The notes under the pieces were generated by a model, which was given only the letters and a program-made list of their open reading frames with translations, did not search any database and was not told the origin of the DNA. Below are positions 42,170-51,203 of a DNA stretch of 64,000 nt, piece after piece. Position 1 is the first letter of the stretch, and each line of letters opens with the position of its first letter. A program made the position numbers and the translations under genes. Source of the stretch: Cellulomonas sp. 73-145 (GTDB lineage: Bacteria; Actinomycetota; Actinomycetes; Actinomycetales; Cellulomonadaceae); the NCBI GenBank assembly GCA_001898185.1, contig MKTI01000005.1, positions 124,001 through 188,000 of the forward strand. The letters are read 5' to 3'.

Positions 42170-42532
42170 TCAGCGGGAGGCGAGCACTCCGTGCTCGGCG
42201 GCGTCGTCGGACCCGCCGGCGTCCCGGCCGGGAAGCACCCGGGCGGCCATCTCCCGCGCGTGCAGCAGCGGCTCGGTGAGCTCGTCCACGGAGACGTAGC
42301 CCTCGCCGCGCTCGACGTTGGCGGCGAGCATCTCGCCGAGCGAGACGTCGACGGGCTCGACCGCGGCGGCCCGTGCGGCGGCGACCTGGTCGGCATCCGG
42401 GTGGCGGCGGCCACGCAGGCCACGCCGGAACGCCCGCAGCGGCGACTCCTCGTCCCGACCGCGCGGCGTCGACGCCAGCAGGACGACGACGGTGACGAGG
42501 AGCGCGACGACGACGAGGATCACAGCGGCCAT
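42170..42532 (-). CDS. Small single-pass membrane protein of unknown function
   Basis: A 120-residue protein not recognised by family. An N-terminal hydrophobic helix (AAVILVVVALLVTVVVLLAS, residues 2-21) is followed by a charged cytoplasmic-type region with RAFRRGLRGRR and an acidic stretch (DVSLGEMLAANVERGEGYVSVDEL broken over 65-88). It lies between smc and ftsY. GAGACT 6 nt before ATG 42532 suggests its own leaderless promoter. Codon use matches its neighbours, supporting a real gene. Confidence 0.7.
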   Translation of the reverse strand: MAAVILVVVALLVTVVVLLASTPRGRDEESPLRAFRRGLRGRRHPDADQVAAARAAAVEPVDVSLGEMLAANVERGEGYVSVDELTEPLLHAREMAARVLPGRDAGGSDDAAEHGVLASR

Positions 42533-42638
42533 GGGTCCAGTCTCCGTCGGCCGCGCGTCCTCGACCGGCAATGGTGGCGCATCCCACCGTGCCGGTCACA
42601 CAACCTTCACACCCGCCGCGTCCCACCCGGCGCCCCGA

Positions 42639-42660
42639 CCGGACCGGTGGACCGGTCCGG
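42639..42660 (-). terminator. smc terminator hairpin
   Basis: A perfect 10-bp inverted repeat CCGGACCGGT/ACCGGTCCGG separated by two bases lies 8 nt past the smc stop. Confidence 0.55.
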
Positions 42661-42668
42661 CGGCCGCC

Positions 42669-45600
42669 TCAGGCCGGCACGTCCTCGCGGAGGCGCTGGC
42701 TGATCACCGTCGTGACGCCGTCGTCCCGCATCGTCACGCCGTACAGCGCGTCGGCGATCTCCATCGTCCGCTTCTGGTGGGTCACGATCAGCAGCTGCGA
42801 GTCGGCCTGCAGCTCGCGCAGCACCTCGATCAGCCGTCCGAGGTTGGCGTCGTCGAGCGCCGCCTCCACCTCGTCCATCACGTAGAACGGGCTCGGTCGC
42901 GCCTTGAAGATCGCCACCAGCAGGGCGACGGCCGTCAGCGACCGCTCGCCACCGGACAGCAGCGACAGCCGCTTGACCTTCTTGCCGGCGGGACGGGCCT
43001 CGACCTCGACGCCCGTGGTGAGCATGTCCGCCGGCTCGGTCAGCACCAGCCGTCCCTCACCACCCGGGAACAGCCGCGGGAACACCTGCTCGAACGCGGC
43101 GGCGGTGTCGGCATAGGCCTCCGCGAACACCTGCTCGACGCGCTCGTCGATCTCGCGCACGATCTGCAGCAGGTCCGCCCGGGACGACTTCAGGTCCGCC
43201 AGCTGGTCGGTGAGGAACTTGTGCCGCTCCTCCAGCGCCGCGAACTCCTCCAGCGCCAGCGGGTTGACGCGGCCCAGCAGAGCCAGCGCCCGCTCGGCGG
43301 CGCGCAGCCGCTTCTCCTGCTGCTCGCGGACGTACGGCACGGACGTCGGTGCCTCGGGATCGGGCTCGGTGCCGGGAGCGAGCACCACCGGCACCGGCTG
43401 GTGGGGGCCGTACTCCTCGACCAGCACCTCGGGGTCGATGCCGAGCTCCTCGACCGACCGCTGCGCGAGGGCCTCGATGCGCAGGCGCTGCTGGGTGCGG
43501 GCGACCTCGTCGCGGTGCGCCACGTCGGTGAGCTCGGCGAGCTGCCCCGTCAGCGCCTCGGCACGAACGCGGGTCGCGGCGAGCTCCTGGTCCCGCTCCG
43601 CACGGGCAGCCTCGGCGGCGTCCCGCTCCTGCGAGGCGCGTCGCAGCGACTCGTCGAGCACCAGCAGCGCGCGGCGCGCGCCCTCGTGCACGGCAGCGGC
43701 GACGGCCGCCTGGCGGGCGCGGTCGCGTTCCCGCTCCGCGGCACGCTCGCGCGCCGTCCGTTCCGCGGCAGCGGCACGCTCGAGCGAGTCGGCGCGGCCG
43801 GCGAGCGCGCGCGCCCGCTCCTCGGCGGTGCGGAGCGTGAGCCGGGCATCGGTCTCGCGGCCGCGGGCCGCCGTCGCGAGGGCCGCGGTCCGGTCGCGCT
43901 CCGACGTGCGCTCAGCGACCGCGTCCTCACCGTCCGCCGGCTGGTCCTGCGCGGCAGCCAGCCGCTCGGTCAGCTCGGCGAGCGCCTCGGTGTCCTCCTG
44001 CAGCGTCCGCTCGGCAGCGTCGAGCGACTGCTGGACCCGTTCGGCCTCGGCACGGGCGGACCGCGCCGTCGAGCCCAGCGTGGCGAGCTGCTCCGCGACG
44101 GCCGCGAGCGCGGCGTCGGACTCGTTGAGCCGGTCGAGCGTCTCCTGGTACGCCTGTCGAGCAGCGGTCTGCTGGTCGCGTGCGCCCGCCAGCTCGAAGC
44201 GCAGCCGCTCCGCCAGGGCCTGCGCCTGCTCGGCGCCCGAGCGCGCCTGGTCGAGCGCGGCCTGCAGGTGCAGGGCACTGGGCGCCTCGGCGGAACCCCC
44301 GGACGCGCGGTGGGCGGACAGCAGGTCACCGGTGCGGGTGGCGACGACGAGGTCCGGGCGGGCGCCGAGCACGGCGCGCGCCGTGGCGAGGTCGTCGACG
44401 ACGACGACACCGGCCAGGGCGGCGGTCACCGCGTCCCGCACCGCCGGCGGGCAGCGGACCAGGTCGACGGCGCGGTCGGCACCGGTCGGCAGCGGGAGGT
44501 CGTCGACCGGGCCGCCACCGGCGGCCGCCGCCGAGCCGACCAGCAGGCCGGACCGCCCTGCGTCCTGCTCGCGCAGGTAGCGGATGGCGTCGACCGCCGC
44601 GTCGACACCGTCGACCGCCACCGCGTCGGCGAGCGGTCCCAGGGCTGCGACCACCGCCTCCTCGTCGCGTGGGTCCACCGAGAGCAGGGCGGCCACCGAC
44701 CCGATGGTCCCGCGCAGGCCGTCGGCCGCGAGCAGCGCTCCGGCCCCGTCCTTGCGCGACAGGCTCAGCTCGAGCGTCTCGGCGCGGGCCGTCAGCGTGC
44801 TGCGCTCCCGCTCGGCCTCCGCGAGCCGCTCCGTCAGGTCCGCGAGGCGCTCCGTCGCCGTCTCCAGGGCGTCGGCCGCGTTCTCGTGGGCCGCGTCCAG
44901 GCCCTCCTCGCCCTCCTCGGCGCCGGCCACCTGGCCCTCCAGGGCCGCGAACTGGGTGGTCGCCTCCTCGGCGCGGCGCTGCGCGGCGGCGTGCGCCCCG
45001 CGCAGCCGGCCGATCTCCTCACCGGTCGCCTCGAGGCGGCTGCGGCGGGCGGCGACCTGGCCGGCCAGCCGCGCCACGCCCTCGCGACGGTCCGCGGCCG
45101 CCCGCAGCACGGAGGCCAACGCCTTCTCCGCCTCGGTGGCCACCGCCTCCGCCTGCTGTCGCGCGGTCACCGCACCCTCGAGCGCCGCGCGTGCCAGGTC
45201 CACCTCGGTGCCGAGCTCCGCCTCGGCGGCACGGACCCGGGCCGCCTGGGCGACCAGGTCGTCGGGGTCCTGACCGCCGGACCGCTCCGGTGCCGCGGCG
45301 CCGAGCAGTCGCACCCGGTCAGCGGCCAGCGACGCGGTGCCGCGCAGGCGCTCACGCAGCGCCGAGAGCCGGTACCAGAGCTCGCCGGCCTCCGTGACGG
45401 CGGGTGCGGCCTCGCCGGCCGCCCGCTCGAGCGTGGCCAGCTGGTCGCGGGTGGTCGCCAGCTCGGTGCCGACCTCCTGCCGCCGCGCCAGCAGTGCCGT
45501 CTCGTCCGCGGTCTCCTGCGCCATCGCGGCGGTCAGCTGCGCGAGGTCGTCGGCGAGGAGCCGGGCACGGGCGTCGCGCACGTCCGTCTGCACCACGGCG

Positions 45601-46244
45601 GCCTTGCGGGCGACCTCCGCCTGACGGCCGAGCGGGCCGAGCTGGCGGCGGATCTCGGTGGTGAGGTCCGCCAGCCGGGTCAGGTTGGCCTGCATCGCGT
45701 CGAGCTTGCGGAGCGCCTTCTCCTTGCGCCGGCGGTGCTTGAGCACCCCCGCCGCCTCCTCGATGAAGCCGCGGCGCTCCTCCGGCGTGGCGCGCAGGAC
45801 GGTGTCGAGGCGCCCCTGGCCGACGATGACGTGCATCTCGCGGCCCATGCCGGTGTCCGACAGCAGCTCCTGGATGTCCAGCAGCCGGCAGGAGCGGCCG
45901 TTGATCGCGTACTCCGACCCGCCGTTGCGGAACAGGGTCCGCGAGATCGACACCTCGGTGTAGTCGATCGGGAGCGCGCCGTCGGTGTTGTCGATGGTCA
46001 GGGACACCTCGGCACGGCCGAGCGGCGGCCGGCCGGCGGTGCCGGCGAAGATGACGTCCTCCATGGTGCCGCCGCGCAGGGACTTGGCGCCCTGCTCCCC
46101 CATCACCCACGCGAGGGCGTCCACCACGTTCGACTTGCCGGAGCCGTTGGGCCCCACGACGCACGTGATGCCCGGCTCGAAGCTCAGGGTCGTCGCGGAG
46201 GCGAACGACTTGAAGCCCCGCAGCGTCAGGGTCTTCAGGTGCAC
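42669..46244 (-). CDS. smc: Chromosome segregation protein SMC
   Basis: A 1191-residue condensin ATPase. Head: VGPNGSGKSNVVDALAWVMG (Walker A, about 32-51). Long coiled coils flank a hinge at about 500-660. The C-terminal head has the signature LSLLSGGERSLTAVALL and Walker B FYVMDEVEAALDDANL. The GTG start is preceded by TAGGCT with a 6-nt gap, so transcription is probably leaderless. Its position before ftsY is conserved. Confidence 0.97.
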   Translation of the reverse strand: MHLKTLTLRGFKSFASATTLSFEPGITCVVGPNGSGKSNVVDALAWVMGEQGAKSLRGGTMEDVIFAGTAGRPPLGRAEVSLTIDNTDGALPIDYTEVSISRTLFRNGGSEYAINGRSCRLLDIQELLSDTGMGREMHVIVGQGRLDTVLRATPEERRGFIEEAAGVLKHRRRKEKALRKLDAMQANLTRLADLTTEIRRQLGPLGRQAEVARKAAVVQTDVRDARARLLADDLAQLTAAMAQETADETALLARRQEVGTELATTRDQLATLERAAGEAAPAVTEAGELWYRLSALRERLRGTASLAADRVRLLGAAAPERSGGQDPDDLVAQAARVRAAEAELGTEVDLARAALEGAVTARQQAEAVATEAEKALASVLRAAADRREGVARLAGQVAARRSRLEATGEEIGRLRGAHAAAQRRAEEATTQFAALEGQVAGAEEGEEGLDAAHENAADALETATERLADLTERLAEAERERSTLTARAETLELSLSRKDGAGALLAADGLRGTIGSVAALLSVDPRDEEAVVAALGPLADAVAVDGVDAAVDAIRYLREQDAGRSGLLVGSAAAAGGGPVDDLPLPTGADRAVDLVRCPPAVRDAVTAALAGVVVVDDLATARAVLGARPDLVVATRTGDLLSAHRASGGSAEAPSALHLQAALDQARSGAEQAQALAERLRFELAGARDQQTAARQAYQETLDRLNESDAALAAVAEQLATLGSTARSARAEAERVQQSLDAAERTLQEDTEALAELTERLAAAQDQPADGEDAVAERTSERDRTAALATAARGRETDARLTLRTAEERARALAGRADSLERAAAAERTARERAAERERDRARQAAVAAAVHEGARRALLVLDESLRRASQERDAAEAARAERDQELAATRVRAEALTGQLAELTDVAHRDEVARTQQRLRIEALAQRSVEELGIDPEVLVEEYGPHQPVPVVLAPGTEPDPEAPTSVPYVREQQEKRLRAAERALALLGRVNPLALEEFAALEERHKFLTDQLADLKSSRADLLQIVREIDERVEQVFAEAYADTAAAFEQVFPRLFPGGEGRLVLTEPADMLTTGVEVEARPAGKKVKRLSLLSGGERSLTAVALLVAIFKARPSPFYVMDEVEAALDDANLGRLIEVLRELQADSQLLIVTHQKRTMEIADALYGVTMRDDGVTTVISQRLREDVPA

Positions 46245-46250
46245 GGGGGC

Positions 46251-46256
46251 AGCCTA
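46251..46256 (-). promoter_or_regulatory. -10 hexamer of a leaderless smc promoter
   Basis: TAGGCT ends 6 nt before the smc GTG start; no ribosome-binding site is present. Confidence 0.5.
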
Positions 46257-46273
46257 CGGTCGGGCACCGCGCG

Positions 46274-46289
46274 CGCCGCGGAGGCGGCG
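46274..46289 (-). terminator. Short hairpin after ndk
   Basis: A 6-bp stem CGCCGC/GCGGCG with a GGAG loop lies just downstream of the ndk stop and before the smc promoter. Confidence 0.35.
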
Positions 46290-46293
46290 TCGG

Positions 46294-46728
46294 TCACAGG
46301 TGCGGGAACCAGAGGGCGATCTCACGCGCTGCGGACTCGGGCGAGTCCGAGCCGTGCACGATGTTCTGGATCGCCGAGGTGCCCCAGTCGCGCGCCAGGT
46401 CGCCGCGGATGGTACCGGGGGCGGCGGCGGTCGGGTCGGTGGCGCCGGCGAGCGAGCGGAAGCCCTCGATCACCTTGTGACCCTCGGCCACCACCGCGAC
46501 GAGGGGCCCGGACGTCATGAACTCGATCAGGGCCGGCAGCCACGCCTTGCCGAGGTGCTCGGCGTAGTGCTGCTCGAAGATCGCTCGGTCGGCGGTCCGC
46601 AGCTCGACGGCGGCCAGCGTGTAGCCCTTCGCCTCGATGCGGCGCAGCACCTCGCCCACCAGGCCCCGGCTGACGCCGTCGGGCTTGACGAGGACAAGGG
46701 TGCGCTGAACGGAAGGTGCGTCGGCCAT
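46294..46728 (-). CDS. ndk: Nucleoside diphosphate kinase
   Basis: A 144-residue NDK equilibrating NTP pools. It begins MADAPSVQRTLVLVKPDGV and contains the active-site His in NIVHGSDSPESAAREI. TAGGGT with a 7-nt gap precedes ATG 46728, so the message is probably leaderless. Confidence 0.96.
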   Translation of the reverse strand: MADAPSVQRTLVLVKPDGVSRGLVGEVLRRIEAKGYTLAAVELRTADRAIFEQHYAEHLGKAWLPALIEFMTSGPLVAVVAEGHKVIEGFRSLAGATDPTAAAPGTIRGDLARDWGTSAIQNIVHGSDSPESAAREIALWFPHL

Positions 46729-46735
46729 GGCGGAA

Positions 46736-46741
46736 ACCCTA
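46736..46741 (-). promoter_or_regulatory. -10 hexamer of a leaderless ndk promoter
   Basis: TAGGGT ends 7 nt before the ndk ATG, with no ribosome-binding site in between. Confidence 0.5.
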
Positions 46742-46781
46742 GTGCCGGTCTCGCCAGTGCCGGCCTCGGACCCGGCCGCCG

Positions 46782-47195
46782 TCAGACCCGACGACGGGGC
46801 CGCGCGGGCTCCACGGCGTCCGGGTGCGCGGCGTCGAAGACCGCTCGCTCCGCGTCGATCCGCACCCCGAGCCACAGGAACAGCACCCAGAGGACGGCGA
46901 ACAGGCCCCCGACGCCGAACATCATCGGCACCACGAACCCGCACGCCAGCACCGGCAGCTGCGCCACGGTGCCGGCGACGGAGCCCCAGCGCGGCCGCTG
47001 CAGGCCGGCGAGCACCAGCAGCAGCGCCGCCAGCCCCCCGCCGACGGACCAGATCGCCGCCGGGGGCGCCGACCGGAGGCCGAACGCCACCAGTGCGGCG
47101 AAGAGCACGACGAAGGCCTCGAGCAGCAGCATCGTCTGACCGAGGACGATGCGCGCCGGGCGCTTGCGTCGCACGGCGGGCACGGGGCTGGTCAC
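46782..47195 (-). CDS. DUF4233 membrane protein
   Basis: A 137-residue protein with four predicted membrane helices (for example TMLLLEAFVVLFAALVAFGL) and Arg-rich ends, matching DUF4233. Members normally lie between folC and ndk in Actinobacteria; here the dha genes separate it from folC. TAGCCT with a 6-nt gap precedes GTG 47195. Function unknown. Confidence 0.85.
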   Translation of the reverse strand: MTSPVPAVRRKRPARIVLGQTMLLLEAFVVLFAALVAFGLRSAPPAAIWSVGGGLAALLLVLAGLQRPRWGSVAGTVAQLPVLACGFVVPMMFGVGGLFAVLWVLFLWLGVRIDAERAVFDAAHPDAVEPARPRRRV

Positions 47196-47201
47196 GCGGT
47201 C

Positions 47202-47207
47202 AGGCTA
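47202..47207 (-). promoter_or_regulatory. -10 hexamer of a leaderless DUF4233 promoter
   Basis: TAGCCT ends 6 nt before the GTG start at 47195. Confidence 0.5.
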
Positions 47208-47214
47208 CCGGCGC

Positions 47215-47940
47215 TCAGTCCTCGCCGAACTTGTCCTCGAACAGCGCGACCACCGCGTCCACCGCCTGCTGGGCCTGCTCCCCGCTGCCCTCGAGGATCA
47301 GGTCCGTGCCGTTGGCCACGCCGAGCGCCATCAGTTGGAGCACGCTCGCCGCGTCCACCCCGCCCAGCCGCACGTGCGCGTCGAAGCCTGCGACCGTCCG
47401 GGCGACGATCGCCGCGGGCCGCGCGTGCAGCCCCAACCTGTTGGTCACCGTGACGGTGGTGCGGACGGCGCCGGGCTCCGTGGACAGCTCCGTGGTGGAC
47501 GACTGCTCGAGCGCGGTGTGCCCGGGGTGCGGGTGCAGGACGTCCGCGAACGTGGCGACGGCGCCCTCGGCCGCGGCGAGCACCCCCTGGACCCCTGCCC
47601 CGCCCTGGGCAGCCACCGCAGCGGCCACGGCACCCTCGACGAGCGGTGCGTCGGCCAGCAGGACACGCTCCGCGACCGGCTCGTCGAGCATCTCCAGGAC
47701 GGACTGCGCGGTCATCACGGCGGACCCGAGGTCCGTGAGGACCACGGCAGAGCGGCCGTCGGCGGTCGCCTGCTCCAGGGCGGCCTCGATGGCGTCGTAG
47801 CTGGTGCCGAGGCCGCCGTCGGGCATACCACCGGCCGGGAGCAGCGTGACGTCCGGTGCCATCTGCCCCGCGAGCTCGGCCAGCCCCTCGGCGATCAGGC
47901 GCGAGTGCGAGACCAGCACCAACGCCACCCGGACGGTCAT
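47215..47940 (-). CDS. dhaM: PTS-dependent dihydroxyacetone kinase phosphotransferase subunit DhaM
   Basis: A 241-residue phosphoryl carrier that passes phosphate from the PTS to DhaL-ADP. Residues 1-130 are an EIIA-Man-like domain with active His in VSHSRLIAEGLAEL. Residues 155-241 are an HPr domain with GLHARPAAIVAR (active His). The EI-like domain of E. coli DhaM is absent. ATG 47940 overlaps the dhaL stop (ATGA). Confidence 0.92.
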   Translation of the reverse strand: MTVRVALVLVSHSRLIAEGLAELAGQMAPDVTLLPAGGMPDGGLGTSYDAIEAALEQATADGRSAVVLTDLGSAVMTAQSVLEMLDEPVAERVLLADAPLVEGAVAAAVAAQGGAGVQGVLAAAEGAVATFADVLHPHPGHTALEQSSTTELSTEPGAVRTTVTVTNRLGLHARPAAIVARTVAGFDAHVRLGGVDAASVLQLMALGVANGTDLILEGSGEQAQQAVDAVVALFEDKFGED

Positions 47941-48572
47941 GCGCCGGCCGCGTCCGCCGCCGCGCGCAGCAGCAGCTCGGTCGACCGGGCGCCGGGGTCC
48001 AGGTGGCCGATGGACCGCTCGCCGAGGTACGACGCACGCCCCTTGGTGGCCAGGAGCGGGATGGTGGCCTGCGCTCCCGTGGCCGCGGCGTCGGCCGCCG
48101 CCGCCAGCACCGCGGCGGGCGACCCGCCGTTGTCCGCCACCGACTCCGCCGCCTCGACCGCGGGCGTCCACGCGTCGACCATCGTCTTCTCGCCCGTGTG
48201 GGCCTTGCCGCGGGCGACGATGCCCTCCAGCGCCGCCTCCAGGACGGCAACCGCGGCAGCCGAGTCGAGCTCGGCCACCGCGGCCGCCTTCGCCGCACGC
48301 AGGTAGGCGGTGCCGTACAGCGGGCCGGCGGCACCGCCGACCGTGGACATCAGGGTGGTGGCGACCAGCTTGAGCACGTCACCGACCTGCTCCGGCGCCG
48401 CCTCGAGGGCATCGAGCTTGGCGACGACGGCGGTGAACCCGCGGTTCATGTTCTCGCCGTGGTCACCGTCGCCGATCTGCCGGTCGAGCTCGATCAGCTC
48501 CTCGCGGTGCTCCTTGACCACCTTCGCCGAGAGGCGCACCCACTCGACCGCCCACGCCACGTCCAGACTCAT
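47937..48572 (-). CDS. dhaL: Dihydroxyacetone kinase subunit DhaL
   Basis: A 211-residue ADP-binding subunit. Nucleotide/Mg motifs: QIGDGDHGENMNRGF (about 32-46), STVGGAAGPLYG and HTGEKTMVDAWTPA. A GGGAG ribosome site precedes ATG 48572. It is 72 nt downstream of dhaK and coupled to dhaM. Confidence 0.94.
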   Translation of the reverse strand: MSLDVAWAVEWVRLSAKVVKEHREELIELDRQIGDGDHGENMNRGFTAVVAKLDALEAAPEQVGDVLKLVATTLMSTVGGAAGPLYGTAYLRAAKAAAVAELDSAAAVAVLEAALEGIVARGKAHTGEKTMVDAWTPAVEAAESVADNGGSPAAVLAAAADAAATGAQATIPLLATKGRASYLGERSIGHLDPGARSTELLLRAAADAAGA

Positions 48573-48644
48573 CCCGCGCTCCCTGGCTCGTCCGACCCGC
48601 TCACCGTCGCCGATGCCCCCGGCGACCGTCCTACCAGGCGCTCC

Positions 48645-49640
<996 letters not shown>

Positions 49641-49714
49641 TCCGGCGACCTGCCTTCCTCGGGTGGGCAGCTGTGCGGCGTCCCGAGGGTGGCGCCGATC
49701 GGCGTCGGCCGGCC

Positions 49715-49746
49715 CGGGACACGGCGACCGGGACGCCGTCGTCCCG
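49715..49746 (-). terminator. Terminator between folC and dhaK
   Basis: Hairpin CGGGAC-A-CGGCG / CGCCG-TC-GTCCCG (49715-49726 with 49734-49746) with a 7-nt loop, about 70 nt downstream of folC. It separates the ileS-folC unit from the dha operon. Confidence 0.5.
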
Positions 49747-49814
49747 TGAGGCTCACCCTCGCCGGGGGCTGCACCGGACGCAAGTGCGCTGCCGCTGCAC
49801 GTTCGTGCACGAGG

Positions 49815-51203
49815 TCAGGGGCGACCCAGCAGCACACGCGCCTCCGCGACCAGCAGCAGCGAACCGGTGACCAGGACGCCCGCGCCCCGCTCGACCTCGC
49901 TCTCGGCACGTTCCACCGCGAGCGCGATCGCCTCGTCGAGCCGCTCGACGACGTGCACGCGGTCCTCGCCGAACACGTCGTAGGCGAGATCGGCCAGATC
50001 CTGCACGTCCATCGCCCGCGGTGAGCCGGCGTGCGTGACGACGACCTCCGCCAGCACCGGCTCCAGCAGGCCGAGCATCGCCTCCGGGTCCTTGTCGGCC
50101 ATCACCCCGACGACGCCGACCAGCCGCTCGAAGGCGAACGCCTCGTCCAGCGCGGCGACCATCGCCTCCATCCCCGCCGGGTTGTGCGCACCGTCCACGA
50201 GCACCGTCGGGCTGCTGCGGACCACCTCGAGGCGGCCCGGGGAGCTGACGTCGGCGAACGCGGCGCCGACGACGTCGCCGCCCAGCGCACCCCCGCCGGT
50301 CAGCAGGGCCTCGGTGGCCGCGAGCGCGAGCAGGGCGTTGTGGGCCTGGTGCTCACCGTGCAGCGGGAGGAACACGTCCTGGTAGACGCCGCCGATCCCG
50401 CGCAGCGTCAGCAGCTGCCCGCCGACGGCCACCTGACGCTCCAGGACCGCGATCTCCTGGTCGTCGCGCACCAGCCGGGCGCCGTGCTCGGCGGCAGCCG
50501 CCTCGATCACCGCCTCGGCCGACTCGGACTGCGCGGAGACCACCACCGTGCCGCCGTCCTTGATGATCCCCGCCTTCTGGGCGGCGATCTCGGCCAGGGT
50601 GTGGCCGAGGTAGCGCTCGTGGTCCATCGCCACCGGCGTGATCACCTGCACCTGCGAGCGGACGACGTTGGTGGAGTCCCAGAGGCCGCCCATGCCGACC
50701 TCGACGACCGCGACGTCCACCGGCGCGTCGGCGAACGCGGCGAACGCCATCACGGTGAACACCTCGAAGAACGACAGCCGCGGGCCGCCGGCCTCCGTCG
50801 ACCGCTGGTCGACCAGCTCGACGTACGGCGCCACGTCGTTCCACACCGCGACGAACTGCTCGTCGCTGATCGGCTCGCCGTCGATCGCGATGCGCTCGTT
50901 CACCCGGGTCAGGTGGGGGCTGGTGAACCGGCCGGTGCGCAGCCCGTGCTCGCGCAGCAGCCGCTCGACCATGCGCGCGGTGGACGTCTTGCCGTTGGTG
51001 CCGGTCAGGTGCACCACCCGGTAGGCGTCCTGCGGGTCGCCGAGCAGCTCGCACACCTGCCGGACCCGGTCGAGCGTCGGGTCGATCTCGTGCTCCGGTG
51101 CTCGGGCGACGATCGCGGCGTAGATCCGATCGGCCTCCTGACGGGCGGCCTCGGCCTGCTGGTCGCGGCGGCGGTCGGCGCCCGACGAGCCGCGGCGGCT
51201 CAT
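49815..51203 (-). CDS. folC: Folylpolyglutamate/dihydrofolate synthase
   Basis: A 462-residue Mur-ligase-family enzyme adding glutamates to folates. The P-loop is [19 protein letters not shown] (about 66-84). Other motifs: [28 protein letters not shown] and [10 protein letters not shown]. The ATG overlaps the ileS stop (ATGA), making an ileS-folC unit. Confidence 0.95.
   Translation of the reverse strand: MSRRGSSGADRRRDQQAEAARQEADRIYAAIVARAPEHEIDPTLDRVRQVCELLGDPQDAYRVVHLTGTNGKTSTARMVERLLREHGLRTGRFTSPHLTRVNERIAIDGEPISDEQFVAVWNDVAPYVELVDQRSTEAGGPRLSFFEVFTVMAFAAFADAPVDVAVVEVGMGGLWDSTNVVRSQVQVITPVAMDHERYLGHTLAEIAAQKAGIIKDGGTVVVSAQSESAEAVIEAAAAEHGARLVRDDQEIAVLERQVAVGGQLLTLRGIGGVYQDVFLPLHGEHQAHNALLALAATEALLTGGGALGGDVVGAAFADVSSPGRLEVVRSSPTVLVDGAHNPAGMEAMVAALDEAFAFERLVGVVGVMADKDPEAMLGLLEPVLAEVVVTHAGSPRAMDVQDLADLAYDVFGEDRVHVVERLDEAIALAVERAESEVERGAGVLVTGSLLLVAEARVLLGRP

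Noticed and set aside
42318..46520. A 1400-codon plus-strand open frame opposite smc (with similar ones opposite infB and ileS)
   Set aside because: Long antisense frames are expected at this GC content. The translations are Arg/Gly/His-rich with no domains, while the minus strand carries full-length conserved genes.
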